The position numbers and the translations under genes were made by a program. Shown here piece after piece: positions 1 to 8,861 of a stretch of 64,000 nt of DNA. The notes under the pieces are model-generated. The model searched no databases and had not been told where the DNA came from. It saw only the letters and a program-made list of their open reading frames with translations. Source of the stretch: Runella sp. SP2 (lineage in GTDB: Bacteria > Bacteroidota > Bacteroidia > Cytophagales > Spirosomataceae); NCBI RefSeq assembly GCF_003711225.1, contig NZ_CP031030.1:4836001-4900000 (forward strand). The letters are read 5' to 3'. Position 1 is the stretch's first letter. Each line of letters begins with the position of its first letter.

Positions 1-1
1 A

Positions 2-1027
2 ATAAAACCTGGTCATGCGCTCATCATCGACAAATATGGCGAGTACGATCAGCACCAAATTTTAAAGCCGCTCGAAAAACGTTCTTGTAGTTTTGAGCGG
101 ATTTATTTTTCTAGGGCCTCTGATCCAGATATTTACCACGAACGTAAGCAACTTGGTCAGCTTCTGATTCCGCAGATTTTGCAGGAAGTAGATTACGACC
201 TCGAAAATACCGTCTTCTCTTACATTCCGAACACGGCCGAAACCGCCTTTTTTGGATTGATTGAAGGCTTGGAAGACTATTTGGCCAAACAACGCAAAAA
301 AGCCGTTGCCGATGGCAATCTCTCCCCTGAAGAATTGGACAAAATTCTTTCGTTCCGCCCAAGGATTGAGAAATTGGTGTCGAAAGACGTTAAACAACGA
401 ACCTTCATTACCAGTGATGAGGCCCGCGACGAAATGGTATCGCACGTGTATGACATGACCTACGAGGTAGTGAAAAAAGGCGTCGATACAATTGTGGTCG
501 TGGATGATTCTATCGTGCGGGGTACTACCCTCGAAAAGAGTATCTTGCGTTTGCTCGACCGCCTTGGACCTAAGAAAATCATTATTGTATCGTCGGCTCC
601 GCAAATCCGCTATCCCGATTGCTACGGTATTGATATGTCGAAGGTGAAAGATTTTGTGGCGTTCCGTGCCGCTTTGCAATTGCTCAAAGAACGCGGCCTC
701 GATAACCTTCGCGAAGAAGTATATGCCCAATGCGTTGCCGCATTGGAAACGGGAAATGCCACGCAGCAAAACTACGTCAAGGCGCTTTTTGATCAGTTTA
801 CAGACGAAGAAGTATCGCGCAAAGTAGCCGAAATTGTTCGTCCCAAAGACCTCAAGGCCGAATTGTCGATTCTTTTCCAAACGGTTGAAAACCTGCACAA
901 AGCCTGCCCCAACCACAGCGGTGACTGGTATTTCACAGGAAATTATCCAACCCCTGGCGGAAACCGCGTTGTGAACAAAGCCTACGTCAATTTCTACGAA
1001 GGACGGGGCGTAGTGAGAGCTTACTAA
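2..1027 (+). CDS. purF: Amidophosphoribosyltransferase (PurF-like), 5' truncated
   Basis: This is the C-terminal part of glutamine phosphoribosylpyrophosphate amidotransferase, which makes 5-phosphoribosylamine in the first step of purine synthesis. The reading frame is open from base 2, so the N-terminal glutamine amidotransferase domain lies outside the window. Visible are the family segment CSFERIYFSR near the start and the PRPP-binding loop VVVDDSIVRGTT about 165 residues in. The long tail after the PRPP domain resembles the extended Bacteroidota PurF form. A terminator-like hairpin follows. Identification rests on these motifs; the catalytic cysteine cannot be checked here. Confidence 0.9.
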   Translation: MKPGHALIIDKYGEYDQHQILKPLEKRSCSFERIYFSRASDPDIYHERKQLGQLLIPQILQEVDYDLENTVFSYIPNTAETAFFGLIEGLEDYLAKQRKKAVADGNLSPEELDKILSFRPRIEKLVSKDVKQRTFITSDEARDEMVSHVYDMTYEVVKKGVDTIVVVDDSIVRGTTLEKSILRLLDRLGPKKIIIVSSAPQIRYPDCYGIDMSKVKDFVAFRAALQLLKERGLDNLREEVYAQCVAALETGNATQQNYVKALFDQFTDEEVSRKVAEIVRPKDLKAELSILFQTVENLHKACPNHSGDWYFTGNYPTPGGNRVVNKAYVNFYEGRGVVRAY

Positions 1028-1052
1028 CCCTACTTTGAAACAACCATACCCT

Positions 1053-1086
1053 CCCCTGTTCGTCACGGCGAATGGGGGATTTTTTA
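1053..1086 (+). terminator. Rho-independent terminator after purF
   Basis: A 10-bp stem CCCCTGTTCG / CGAATGGGGG (two G-T wobbles) with a 6-nt loop is followed by a T-run. It starts 26 bases after the purF stop codon. Confidence 0.75.
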
Positions 1087-1120
1087 TAGTAGTTTAAAGC
1101 CTTGGCAATCTTCTTGATGT

Positions 1121-2044
1121 ATGTTTCCGCTTTCACGTCGCCGATTTTTACAGTCAGCTGGTAGTTTGGCCAGCATGGCTTTACTGCCTTCCTTTCGGAT
1201 AGCTGCACAGCCGTTGTACCTTGGTGGTCCTATTTTTTTAAAAAGCGAAGACCCCGTCGAATTAGCCAAAGAACATCGGCGGTTGGGATATAGTGCAGCT
1301 TACGTTCCCAAAGTAGAATTAAAAGATAGCGTCCGCATCGCGGCTTTGCGGAAGGCATTTGCGGAGCAGAATGTCCTCATCGCAGAAGTAGGGGCATGGG
1401 TCAACATGCTAGACCAAGATGCCGAAAAACGCAAGAAAAATAGAGAATACGTCACCGAACGCCTCGCTTTGGCCGAAGAAATTGGCGCGTTGACCTGCAT
1501 CGACATCGCGGGCTCGTACAACCCCAAACAATGGGACGGCCCCGACGCCCGCAACCTTACCAAAGAATATTTTGACGCAACGGTCGAAAATTGCCGTGCC
1601 GTCATCGACGCCGTTAAGCCCAAAAAAGCCAAATTTGCCCTCGAAATGATGGGATGGAGCTTGCCCAACGATGCTGATTCCTGTTTAAAATTCATCAAAG
1701 CCATTGACCGACCTGCTTTCGCGGCGCATATCGACATCGCCAACATCATCAACTCTCCCGAACGGTTTTATCAAAATAAAGCATTGATCAACGATACCTT
1801 CAAAAAACTGGGGAAATGGGTTGTGTCTTGCCACGCCAAAGATGTCGTGGGAAAAGATGTGCATTTCGCCGAAACCATGCCTGGGCGCGGTGGCATGGAC
1901 TACGTGACTTACCTGCGAAACGTAACCGCACTTCCGCGCGCCGTTCCGCTCATGCTAGAACACCTACGCACACCCGAAGAATACGATGAAGCGCGGTTGT
2001 TTGTCATGAAAATAGCCAAAGAAACAGGAATCCCACTGGCCTAG
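1121..2044 (+). CDS. Secreted TIM-barrel sugar phosphate isomerase/epimerase-like protein
   Basis: A 307-residue protein with a Tat-like N-terminus (SRRRFLQSAGSLASMALLPS), so probably exported. The body looks like the xylose isomerase-like TIM-barrel superfamily: it has conserved acidic/His segments such as FALEMMGWS, AAHIDIANII and SCHAKDVVGKD, where Glu, Asp and His normally bind a divalent metal. Bacteroidota encode many such Tat-exported proteins near sugar catabolism genes, but no sugar operon is adjacent here, so the substrate is unknown. It ends one base before the convergent lipoprotein gene. Family assignment is fairly sure, function is not. Confidence 0.8.
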   Translation: MFPLSRRRFLQSAGSLASMALLPSFRIAAQPLYLGGPIFLKSEDPVELAKEHRRLGYSAAYVPKVELKDSVRIAALRKAFAEQNVLIAEVGAWVNMLDQDAEKRKKNREYVTERLALAEEIGALTCIDIAGSYNPKQWDGPDARNLTKEYFDATVENCRAVIDAVKPKKAKFALEMMGWSLPNDADSCLKFIKAIDRPAFAAHIDIANIINSPERFYQNKALINDTFKKLGKWVVSCHAKDVVGKDVHFAETMPGRGGMDYVTYLRNVTALPRAVPLMLEHLRTPEEYDEARLFVMKIAKETGIPLA

Positions 2045-2045
2045 G

Positions 2046-2474
2046 CTAATCCTCACGCACATACCTGCTGCGGTTGGAACTAACACAAAGGTTCAGAATA
2101 AACGTATCTTCCGACCACTCGATGTCCCAAGTAGCGCAACCAATGCAATCTACTAGCGCACACATTGGGTTGTTGGGAATCGCGCTTTTGGGAACAATTT
2201 CAAAACGTTTTCCATTGACGGTCAATGCCGCAGGAGCGCAACACAATTCCTGTCCATTACCCGTTAGCAGTACACCATCTTCGCGAATAAGAATATAATT
2301 CGCCGTTGAGGCGTTGATACTGGTCAACGTCCATTCTTTCTTCCCATTGACGGTCGATTCATACGCCTCCAAACGCCACTTGCCTACCAAGGGCGCAATG
2401 GTTTCGGGAACAACTGCTTTTGGCTTACAGCCTCCTAACGCAACAATCAACAGCAAAAAAATAACTGGTTTCAT
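2046..2474 (-). CDS. Lipocalin-like lipoprotein
   Basis: A 142-residue protein with a lipoprotein signal (hydrophobic run ending in LGGC, Cys about residue 16). The following segment LVGKWRLEAYE resembles the start of the lipocalin-like domains common in Bacteroidota lipoproteins. Six further cysteines in the second half (CC, C..C..C and a late C) could form disulfides. It is convergent with the TIM-barrel gene and divergent from the SDR gene. No specific function can be given. Confidence 0.65.
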   Translation of the reverse strand: MKPVIFLLLIVALGGCKPKAVVPETIAPLVGKWRLEAYESTVNGKKEWTLTSINASTANYILIREDGVLLTGNGQELCCAPAALTVNGKRFEIVPKSAIPNNPMCALVDCIGCATWDIEWSEDTFILNLCVSSNRSRYVRED

Positions 2475-2530
2475 CGGGCTTCGTCTCTTTTATAACAAGA
2501 CGTTTTAGAGAACGTTTTCGTTGGAACGGC

Positions 2531-2594
2531 CTTTTAAACAAAGCATATTCGGTCTTTTAAACAAAGTCCCCAAAAAATCACTGCCCTACCTTTG
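2531..2594 (+). promoter_or_regulatory. SDR operon promoter with two 13-bp direct repeats
   Basis: TACCTTTG at 2587-2594 matches the Bacteroidota -7 box TAnnTTTG exactly and lies 21 bases before the ATG at 2616. No clear -33 TTTG is present. Just upstream, CTTTTAAACAAAG occurs twice (2531-2543 and 2554-2566), 23 bases apart. That arrangement suits an activator; the AraC-type regulator encoded two genes downstream is a candidate, by inference. Confidence 0.6.
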
Positions 2595-2615
2595 TCCCAT
2601 CAAAAACAACAAAAA

Positions 2616-3611
2616 ATGGGACACAACAATTATCAAGGAGCGTTACAGAAACCGATAGGTTCAGGATTTAACGCAGCATCTACAACCAATGATGTCATCA
2701 AAGGGATTGACCTTACGGGAAAAATTGCCATTGTGACGGGGGGAAACACGGGCATCGGCTTAGAAACGGTCAGAACACTCGCTGCCGCAGGTGCCACCGT
2801 CATCGTACCCGCAAGAGACGTAACAAAGGCAAAACGAAATTTAGCAGGCATCCCGCGTGTTGAATTAGAAACCATGGATTTGATAGCCCCTGAGTCCATT
2901 GATGCTTTTGCCAAAAAATTCGTCGCGTCGGGTCGCCCCCTTCATTTACTTATCCACAATGCAGGCATTATGTGGGTGCCACTTCGCAGAGATAGTCGGG
3001 GAGTTGAATCTCAACTAGCGACTAATTATCTGGCGCAGTTTCAGCTTACGGCAAGGCTGTGGCCTGCGCTGGTAGCCGCCCGTGGGGCAAGGGTCATCAA
3101 CGTATCGTCCGACGGACATCGCTTTGCCCCCTTTCACTTTGATGATCCCAATTTCCTCCACCGCGATTATGAAACCCTCCAAGGCTATGGTCAATCCAAA
3201 ACAGCCAGCAATCTTTTTGCCCTTGAGTTAGATTACCGTGGCAAATCGTCTCAGGTACGCGCTTACTCCCTCCACCCAGGCTCTATCCATGGCACGGAAT
3301 TGGGCAGGGAAGCTCCCATAGAGCTGTTTCAACAAATGGGTTTTTGCGATGCAGACGGAAATTTATTTCCCGAAATAGTCGCTTCGCTAAAGACCATTTC
3401 GCAAGGAGCTGCCACCACGGTTTGGTGCGCTACCAGTTCGATGCTCAACGATATTGGGGGCGTGTATTGCGAAGATTCAGATGTAGCTGAATTATCAACT
3501 GACGCCTCTCAATCAGGCGGTGTACAACTTTATTCCTTGGACGAGGCCAATGCCAAACGCCTTTGGGAGTTAAGCGAGACGTTAACAGGTATTCAATTTC
3601 AAATGACTTAA
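2616..3611 (+). CDS. Short-chain dehydrogenase/reductase
   Basis: A 331-residue SDR. The NAD(P)-binding motif TGGNTGIG is about 45-50 residues in, followed by the NNAG-equivalent HNAGIM and the catalytic pair as YGQSK (Tyr and Lys). The sequence resembles the retinol dehydrogenase/WW-domain oxidoreductase-like group. I chose the ATG at 2616 rather than the in-frame TTG at 2592, because 2592 lies inside the -7 promoter box. It is 37 bases upstream of the metallophosphoesterase gene and probably co-transcribed with it and the AraC gene. The substrate is unknown. Confidence 0.85.
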   Translation: MGHNNYQGALQKPIGSGFNAASTTNDVIKGIDLTGKIAIVTGGNTGIGLETVRTLAAAGATVIVPARDVTKAKRNLAGIPRVELETMDLIAPESIDAFAKKFVASGRPLHLLIHNAGIMWVPLRRDSRGVESQLATNYLAQFQLTARLWPALVAARGARVINVSSDGHRFAPFHFDDPNFLHRDYETLQGYGQSKTASNLFALELDYRGKSSQVRAYSLHPGSIHGTELGREAPIELFQQMGFCDADGNLFPEIVASLKTISQGAATTVWCATSSMLNDIGGVYCEDSDVAELSTDASQSGGVQLYSLDEANAKRLWELSETLTGIQFQMT

Positions 3612-3648
3612 TCGACAAATACGCCATTCAAACCCTTGATTTTCAACC

Positions 3649-4920
3649 ATGACTGCCAGCAAATACATCGTTATTCCGATTCTTAGCTGCCTATTACTCC
3701 TTATTGATTGGTACGTATGGCAAGCCGTAAAAATAGTTTTTCAGAACAGCACAGTCCAAGTACAGCAGTTTGTCAAATGGGCTTTTTGGAGCCTTACTAC
3801 AATCATTATTTTCGGTTTATGGCTTTACAATTTTGCTCCCCCCGACACCTTAGGGCGCCGCTTACGAACCGCAATTTTATTCAGTTTGTTTGCCGTTTAT
3901 GGTTCCAAACTGCTATCCGTTACCCTCATTTTTTTAGGAGATGCTGCTCGTTTTTTTACTTGGGCAAAAGGGCAGTTTTTCCCAAACAATGAACTGCCAC
4001 AGGTACTCTCCGAAAGTCCTGACACGATTACTCGTTCGGAATTTTTGATGAAAACGGCCTTAGTTGCCGCCTCCGTTCCTGCCGCAGCCCTGACGTGGGG
4101 TATTTTGTCAGGGGCGCACGACTACCGTGTTCGTCGGGTAAAATTAGCCATCAAAAACCTGCCTCGATCGTTTGAAGGCATGGCGATAGGGCAAATCTCA
4201 GACATTCATTCAGGGTCTTTTTTTAACAAAATCGCTGTAAAAGGAGGCATAGAGCTACTGCTCAAAGAAAAGCCCGATATGGTGTTTTTTACGGGGGATT
4301 TGGTAAACGACCGCGCCACGGAAGTAAACGATTATGTACATCTCTTTGATAAAATAAAAGCCCCGCTGGGTGTTTACAGCACACTTGGCAACCACGACTA
4401 CGGAGCTTATGCTGGCTGGCCAAACCCTCAAGCCAAAAAACAAAACCTAGACGACGTCAAGAAAGCCCATAAAGTACTTGGCTACGACTTGCTAACAGAC
4501 GACCGTCGAATCATCAAGCTAGGGAGTGAAAGATTAGCCATCATTGGGGTAGAAAACATTTCAGCCAACGAGTCAATTTTCCCAAATAATGGTAACTTAC
4601 AACGCGCAATTGTAGGCACAGAAGAGGCTTCGATCAAACTCTTACTGAGCCACGACCCTACCCACTGGGATATGGAAGTAAACACCCAATACCCCGATAT
4701 TGATGTCATGTTTAGCGGCCATACGCACGGACTGCAATTGGGTGTAACGATTGGCGATAAGACCTATTCGCCCGCCCAATGGCAGTACAAACAGTGGGGC
4801 GGTTTATACAAAAAGGGCAATCAGCAGTTGTATGTCAATCGTGGATTTGGGTATTTAGGCTTTCCTGGGCGAGTAGGGATGCCTCCCGAAATCACAATCT
4901 TTGAATTAGCCAGCGCATAA
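3649..4920 (+). CDS. Membrane metallophosphoesterase (YkuE-like)
   Basis: A 423-residue protein with three or four N-terminal transmembrane segments within the first 150 residues, then a calcineurin-like phosphoesterase domain. The metal-binding motifs are complete: DIH (D185, H187), GDLVND (D217), GNHD (N248-D250), a SHDP histidine and GHTHG (H358, H360). The family hydrolyses phosphoesters, often lipid-linked, at the membrane surface. It lies 37 bases after the SDR gene and 13 before the AraC gene, so an operon is likely. The family is certain, the substrate unknown. Confidence 0.88.
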   Translation: MTASKYIVIPILSCLLLLIDWYVWQAVKIVFQNSTVQVQQFVKWAFWSLTTIIIFGLWLYNFAPPDTLGRRLRTAILFSLFAVYGSKLLSVTLIFLGDAARFFTWAKGQFFPNNELPQVLSESPDTITRSEFLMKTALVAASVPAAALTWGILSGAHDYRVRRVKLAIKNLPRSFEGMAIGQISDIHSGSFFNKIAVKGGIELLLKEKPDMVFFTGDLVNDRATEVNDYVHLFDKIKAPLGVYSTLGNHDYGAYAGWPNPQAKKQNLDDVKKAHKVLGYDLLTDDRRIIKLGSERLAIIGVENISANESIFPNNGNLQRAIVGTEEASIKLLLSHDPTHWDMEVNTQYPDIDVMFSGHTHGLQLGVTIGDKTYSPAQWQYKQWGGLYKKGNQQLYVNRGFGYLGFPGRVGMPPEITIFELASA

Positions 4921-4933
4921 AAACAGTTGAGCA

Positions 4934-5755
4934 ATGGAACACGTATCGAAACATTTAACTCCCGAAATAAAACTCTCGTGTTACGAGGACAAGTTTTTTA
5001 AGTCTGAAATTGTCTTTGACCAACACATGCTGGTGTGGTTTATTTCGGGAGAAACCAAGATTGTGCAAGCAGAAGCCACGCATCGCTTTCAAACGGGAGA
5101 TATTTTTCTCATTCCGAGAAATAAACCCGCCACCATTATCAATTACCCCAAAGACGGCTTGCCCCACAAAACGGTTGTGATGCTTTTGACTACCCAAATT
5201 CTGAGGGATTTTTACAAACACATTGACGTAAAGACCAAAATAACGGCCGTACCCAAAATTCGCAGTTTTACGCATCATCCTTTGTTGGAGAGCTGCCTAG
5301 CGTCATTGATTCCTTACTTTGAGATGAAAGAGCCCTTTCCCGACTATCTGGCGTCGTTGAAACTGACCGAAGCCATCAGTATTTTAAGAACCCTTGACCC
5401 AGAAGTAGATAGCATACTCGCCAATTTTGACGACCCGTATAAAGTCGATTTGATTGGTTTTATGGAAAAAAACTACATGTTCAACATGCCCATTGAGAAA
5501 TTTGGCTACCTCACAGGCAGAAGTTTAACGACTTTCAAACGCGATTTTAAGCGAGCGTTCAACACTACTCCCCAAAAATGGCTCACGCAAAAACGGCTCG
5601 AATTGGCCCATTTTCAAATTGCTGAACGAAAATTAAAGCCGCTTGAAGCCTGTTACGAAACGGGGTTTGAAAACCTCTCGCATTTTTCGTTTGCCTTTAA
5701 AAAACACTTTGGCTACACGCCGACTGACGTATTCTCAAAATCTTTTCACGTATAA
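4934..5755 (+). CDS. AraC-family transcriptional regulator
   Basis: A 273-residue protein with an N-terminal cupin-like sensing domain (FQTGDIFLIPRNKPA) and a C-terminal double helix-turn-helix. The second helix region shows the AraC signature (ETGFENLSHFSFAFKKHFGYTP). It is the third gene of the SDR-phosphoesterase run, 13 bases after the phosphoesterase stop. It may autoregulate that operon through the direct repeats at 2531-2566; this is inference. Confidence 0.88.
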   Translation: MEHVSKHLTPEIKLSCYEDKFFKSEIVFDQHMLVWFISGETKIVQAEATHRFQTGDIFLIPRNKPATIINYPKDGLPHKTVVMLLTTQILRDFYKHIDVKTKITAVPKIRSFTHHPLLESCLASLIPYFEMKEPFPDYLASLKLTEAISILRTLDPEVDSILANFDDPYKVDLIGFMEKNYMFNMPIEKFGYLTGRSLTTFKRDFKRAFNTTPQKWLTQKRLELAHFQIAERKLKPLEACYETGFENLSHFSFAFKKHFGYTPTDVFSKSFHV

Positions 5756-5879
5756 ATAACAATCTAATCTGCCCTTTCTGCCCCAAATTTGACTGGATTC
5801 GTCACAGATTTTACATAGGCGTGGCTACTGATTCTACTTTTGATTAGCTTTTTTATGGCGTATCAAGCAAAGTAAACCA

Positions 5880-7208
5880 ATGCCCCGTCAAATGAATCAC
5901 CCAATCTTGACTTTATTAATTCTACCGCTACTTGGGAAAACCTTATTTGCCCAAGAAAAAGGGAAGCAACTCGACGGCTTAGTCATTCAGAAATCCCTTC
6001 AAAGTATCAGTACGGCTATCCAAGAAAAGTACGTTTACCCTGATAAGGCGTTACTAATTACCAATTTTCTAACCAGCCAATATAAGTTAGGGAAATATAG
6101 TCAACTGACGTCTCTTAAAGATTTGGCGGATAACCTTACCGAAGACATCCATTCTATCCACCATGACAAGCATTTACGCATTGAGTACGACATAAAATTG
6201 GAACAAGATATTATCCGTTTTAACAATTCACAAGAGGGCAAAAAAGAAATAACTGAACTAGACATTTCTAACGAAAAATCACAAAATTTTTTCTTTAGAA
6301 AACTTGAAATTTTACCATCAAACATCGGCTATATCGAGTTTACAAACTTCGCTTTACCAAGCGAAGAAGCCCAAAAGACCATTCGGAGTGCGATGCAGTT
6401 TCTTTCGCATACCGATGCTTTAATTATTGATTTGCGCAACAACCGTGGAGGAAGTGGCAAATCGAACAATTTGCTGGGGTATTTTTTTAAAGAAAAAACA
6501 AAAACAGGCAGAAATTTCAATCGCCTAACAAACACTTGGACAGAAAACTTTATTGCGCCTGCGGATTTTTTCCTTGATATACCTGTTTACGTCCTAACAA
6601 GTAAAAGAACGTTTTCTGCGGCAGAAGGCTTCGCTTACATCTTACAAAACCAGCACAATGCCGTTGTGGTAGGAGAATCTACAAGTGGTGGTGCCCATCT
6701 AACCCGAAGTTTTAGTTTAGGAAATGGATTGGTAGGGTTTATCCCTTATTTACGAAGTGAGAATGAAAAAACGCATACCGATTGGGAAGGCACAGGGGTT
6801 ATTCCTGAGGTACGTACAGAGGCTAAAAATGCGTTACTTTTTGCTCACAACAAACTGTTGGAGAACAAACTAAAAAATGCCAACGCAAATGAGAAAAGCA
6901 AGATACAATGGCTTATCAACTACAATCAATCCAAAACTGCTACAATTGTTCTGGACAGTGCCAAACTTGCTAGGTTTACGGGGCGTTTTGCCGAATTTGA
7001 AATTACGAAACAAGGTACTAATCTCTACTTTAGGGATGTAAATCAAAGCAATAAAACACCCTTTCAAATGACTCCCATTTCGCTAACATTATTTCAGGTA
7101 GGCGAAGATTATCAGGTAGAATTTATGAATGAGTCGGGAGGGCAATTCCAATCCATTAATCTAAGTTGGAGTGATGGGTGGGCCGAAAAAATAGACAAAA
7201 AACAGTAA
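5880..7208 (+). CDS. S41-family peptidase
   Basis: A 442-residue exported protein with an N-terminal hydrophobic signal ending near LFAQ. The S41 (tail-specific/CtpA-like) core has DLRNNRGG, the nucleophile region TFSAAEGF and VVGESTSGGAH. A C-terminal domain of about 120 residues follows. No PDZ domain is obvious, which matches the short Bacteroidota S41 group. An alternative start is the ATG at 5892. The gap from the AraC gene is 124 bases without a recognisable feature. The substrate is unknown. Confidence 0.85.
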   Translation: MPRQMNHPILTLLILPLLGKTLFAQEKGKQLDGLVIQKSLQSISTAIQEKYVYPDKALLITNFLTSQYKLGKYSQLTSLKDLADNLTEDIHSIHHDKHLRIEYDIKLEQDIIRFNNSQEGKKEITELDISNEKSQNFFFRKLEILPSNIGYIEFTNFALPSEEAQKTIRSAMQFLSHTDALIIDLRNNRGGSGKSNNLLGYFFKEKTKTGRNFNRLTNTWTENFIAPADFFLDIPVYVLTSKRTFSAAEGFAYILQNQHNAVVVGESTSGGAHLTRSFSLGNGLVGFIPYLRSENEKTHTDWEGTGVIPEVRTEAKNALLFAHNKLLENKLKNANANEKSKIQWLINYNQSKTATIVLDSAKLARFTGRFAEFEITKQGTNLYFRDVNQSNKTPFQMTPISLTLFQVGEDYQVEFMNESGGQFQSINLSWSDGWAEKIDKKQ

Positions 7209-7244
7209 CCAATTAACAGCCATTTTTCTTAACCAATCATCGCT

Positions 7245-8846
7245 ATGACCATCGAACGTTTTCGCACTTTTGAGCTTTGGGGAATCAGCCTTTTAACGGC
7301 TATTTATTTGCTCATTGCTGTTTCTACCGATTACAGCCAGTATATCAACGTCTTGCGTATTATTAATGCCGACGAAGAAAACCGCATTTTTTTGAGTTAT
7401 AACTGGTGGACTAACGGCTTCTTGCCCTTTCTGAATATTGGTTTAGGAGTCTGGAGTTGTTGGTTTATCCAATCTCAGTACGTCGTCAGGCTATGGCAAC
7501 GAGACGAACAACTTAAAGCGCTCTTGGCATTGACTGCCGCAGGCTTTTTATTGCTGGCTGGGGTTTGGAGTTACTTGTTTTTGCACGACGAATTGGTGTT
7601 TCGTCACGATAAAAACTACAACATCATCGGGGCTAAACTCTACAACTTGTTTCGCCTGCGCAACGTGGCCATGATTTCGAGTGGTCTTTTCCTTTCTACG
7701 TCTATTTACACCGTCCTTTCGCAGCTATACCAGTGGGTGTTGCAACATCAACCCGAGGAAGAAAATGCGCTCACTTATCAAATCATAAAAGAAGGAAGCA
7801 TTCTGGCATTGGTTGGATTTGTGGCTTTTGCCAGCTTTCAAATTTTGACCAACGATATGTTTATTATTCCAGGTTTTATGTGGGTGCTTGGGTCGTACTT
7901 GCACGTCTATTTGTACCACCATCATTTTATCCGTTGGAGAGGTTTTCGTTTTTACCGCTACCCCGAGAGTCGGGCGGCAATCCAAAAAGTATTACTTCTG
8001 TTTGGAGCCAGTTTGGTCGTAAGTTTTATTGGAAATCTTGTTCATATTTTATTCAAAATCTATCACCCTTACGTGGTGTTTCCTGTACAAGTAGAAGGCG
8101 TTTTTATGTTAAGTCTTGTTGCTTGGATTGGGGCGATTGTGGTCACCATTATGCGGCAGTTGATGGTAAAACCGTTGGAAACCAGCCTCAACCGCAACCA
8201 AGCGGAGTTGTCGGCGTTACGGGCGCAAATCAACCCACACTTTTTATTTAACGCCATGAATACCCTTTACGCCACGTCTATTGAAGAAAATGCCGAACGC
8301 ACCTCGCAAGGAATCCAGCAACTGTCGGACATGATGCGGTTTATGATGCACGAAAACAACCAAGACCAAATCGACATTCGACAAGAGGTGCAATATTTGC
8401 GCAACTACGTTGATTTACAGCGCCTTCGCATCAGCGAATCCGACAAATTTGAGTTAAAAATTGAGCTTGACGACTCGCTTTGTTTGCGCTCAGTAGCACC
8501 CATGATGCTCATTCCTTTTGTGGAAAATGCCTTCAAACACGGCGTAAGTTTGCGCAATCATTCGTGGATTTTTGTAAAACTCCACTGTGATACCGAAAAG
8601 CTCCACTTTACGGTCAACAACAGCCTACATCCGCGCAGCGACCAAGACCCCGAGAAATACTCATCGGGCATCGGGCTCGTCAATGTTCGCAAACGCTTGG
8701 AGCTTCTTTACCCCAATCGCCATCATTTACTGATTCATCAGACGGAAAAGGAATTTTCGGTCAGCCTAGAAATTGCCATTAATTCCAAAAAAATACGTAC
8801 CAAAAAGCCATCACGCATCGCAGGTCTTTTTTCTTTTTTGGCGTAG
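7245..8846 (+). CDS. LytS/YehU-type sensor histidine kinase (orphan)
   Basis: A 533-residue membrane kinase. Roughly eight hydrophobic segments fill the first 310 residues. The His-kinase domain begins with the phospho-acceptor motif QINPHFLFNAMNTLY, and the ATP-binding part has PFVENAFKHG and a glycine box GIGLVNVRKRLELLYP. The partner is normally a LytTR response regulator, but none lies beside it; the nearest are at 20.1-21.7 kb. It is 36 bases after the S41 peptidase gene and convergent with the receptor gene. Confidence 0.88.
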   Translation: MTIERFRTFELWGISLLTAIYLLIAVSTDYSQYINVLRIINADEENRIFLSYNWWTNGFLPFLNIGLGVWSCWFIQSQYVVRLWQRDEQLKALLALTAAGFLLLAGVWSYLFLHDELVFRHDKNYNIIGAKLYNLFRLRNVAMISSGLFLSTSIYTVLSQLYQWVLQHQPEEENALTYQIIKEGSILALVGFVAFASFQILTNDMFIIPGFMWVLGSYLHVYLYHHHFIRWRGFRFYRYPESRAAIQKVLLLFGASLVVSFIGNLVHILFKIYHPYVVFPVQVEGVFMLSLVAWIGAIVVTIMRQLMVKPLETSLNRNQAELSALRAQINPHFLFNAMNTLYATSIEENAERTSQGIQQLSDMMRFMMHENNQDQIDIRQEVQYLRNYVDLQRLRISESDKFELKIELDDSLCLRSVAPMMLIPFVENAFKHGVSLRNHSWIFVKLHCDTEKLHFTVNNSLHPRSDQDPEKYSSGIGLVNVRKRLELLYPNRHHLLIHQTEKEFSVSLEIAINSKKIRTKKPSRIAGLFSFLA

Positions 8847-8861
8847 TTTCCCTCGCCTCTT

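Noticed and set aside
62-1066. 334-codon open frame on the minus strand opposite purF
   Set aside because: It lies wholly over purF, whose motifs are unambiguous, and its translation shows no recognisable domain or start signal.
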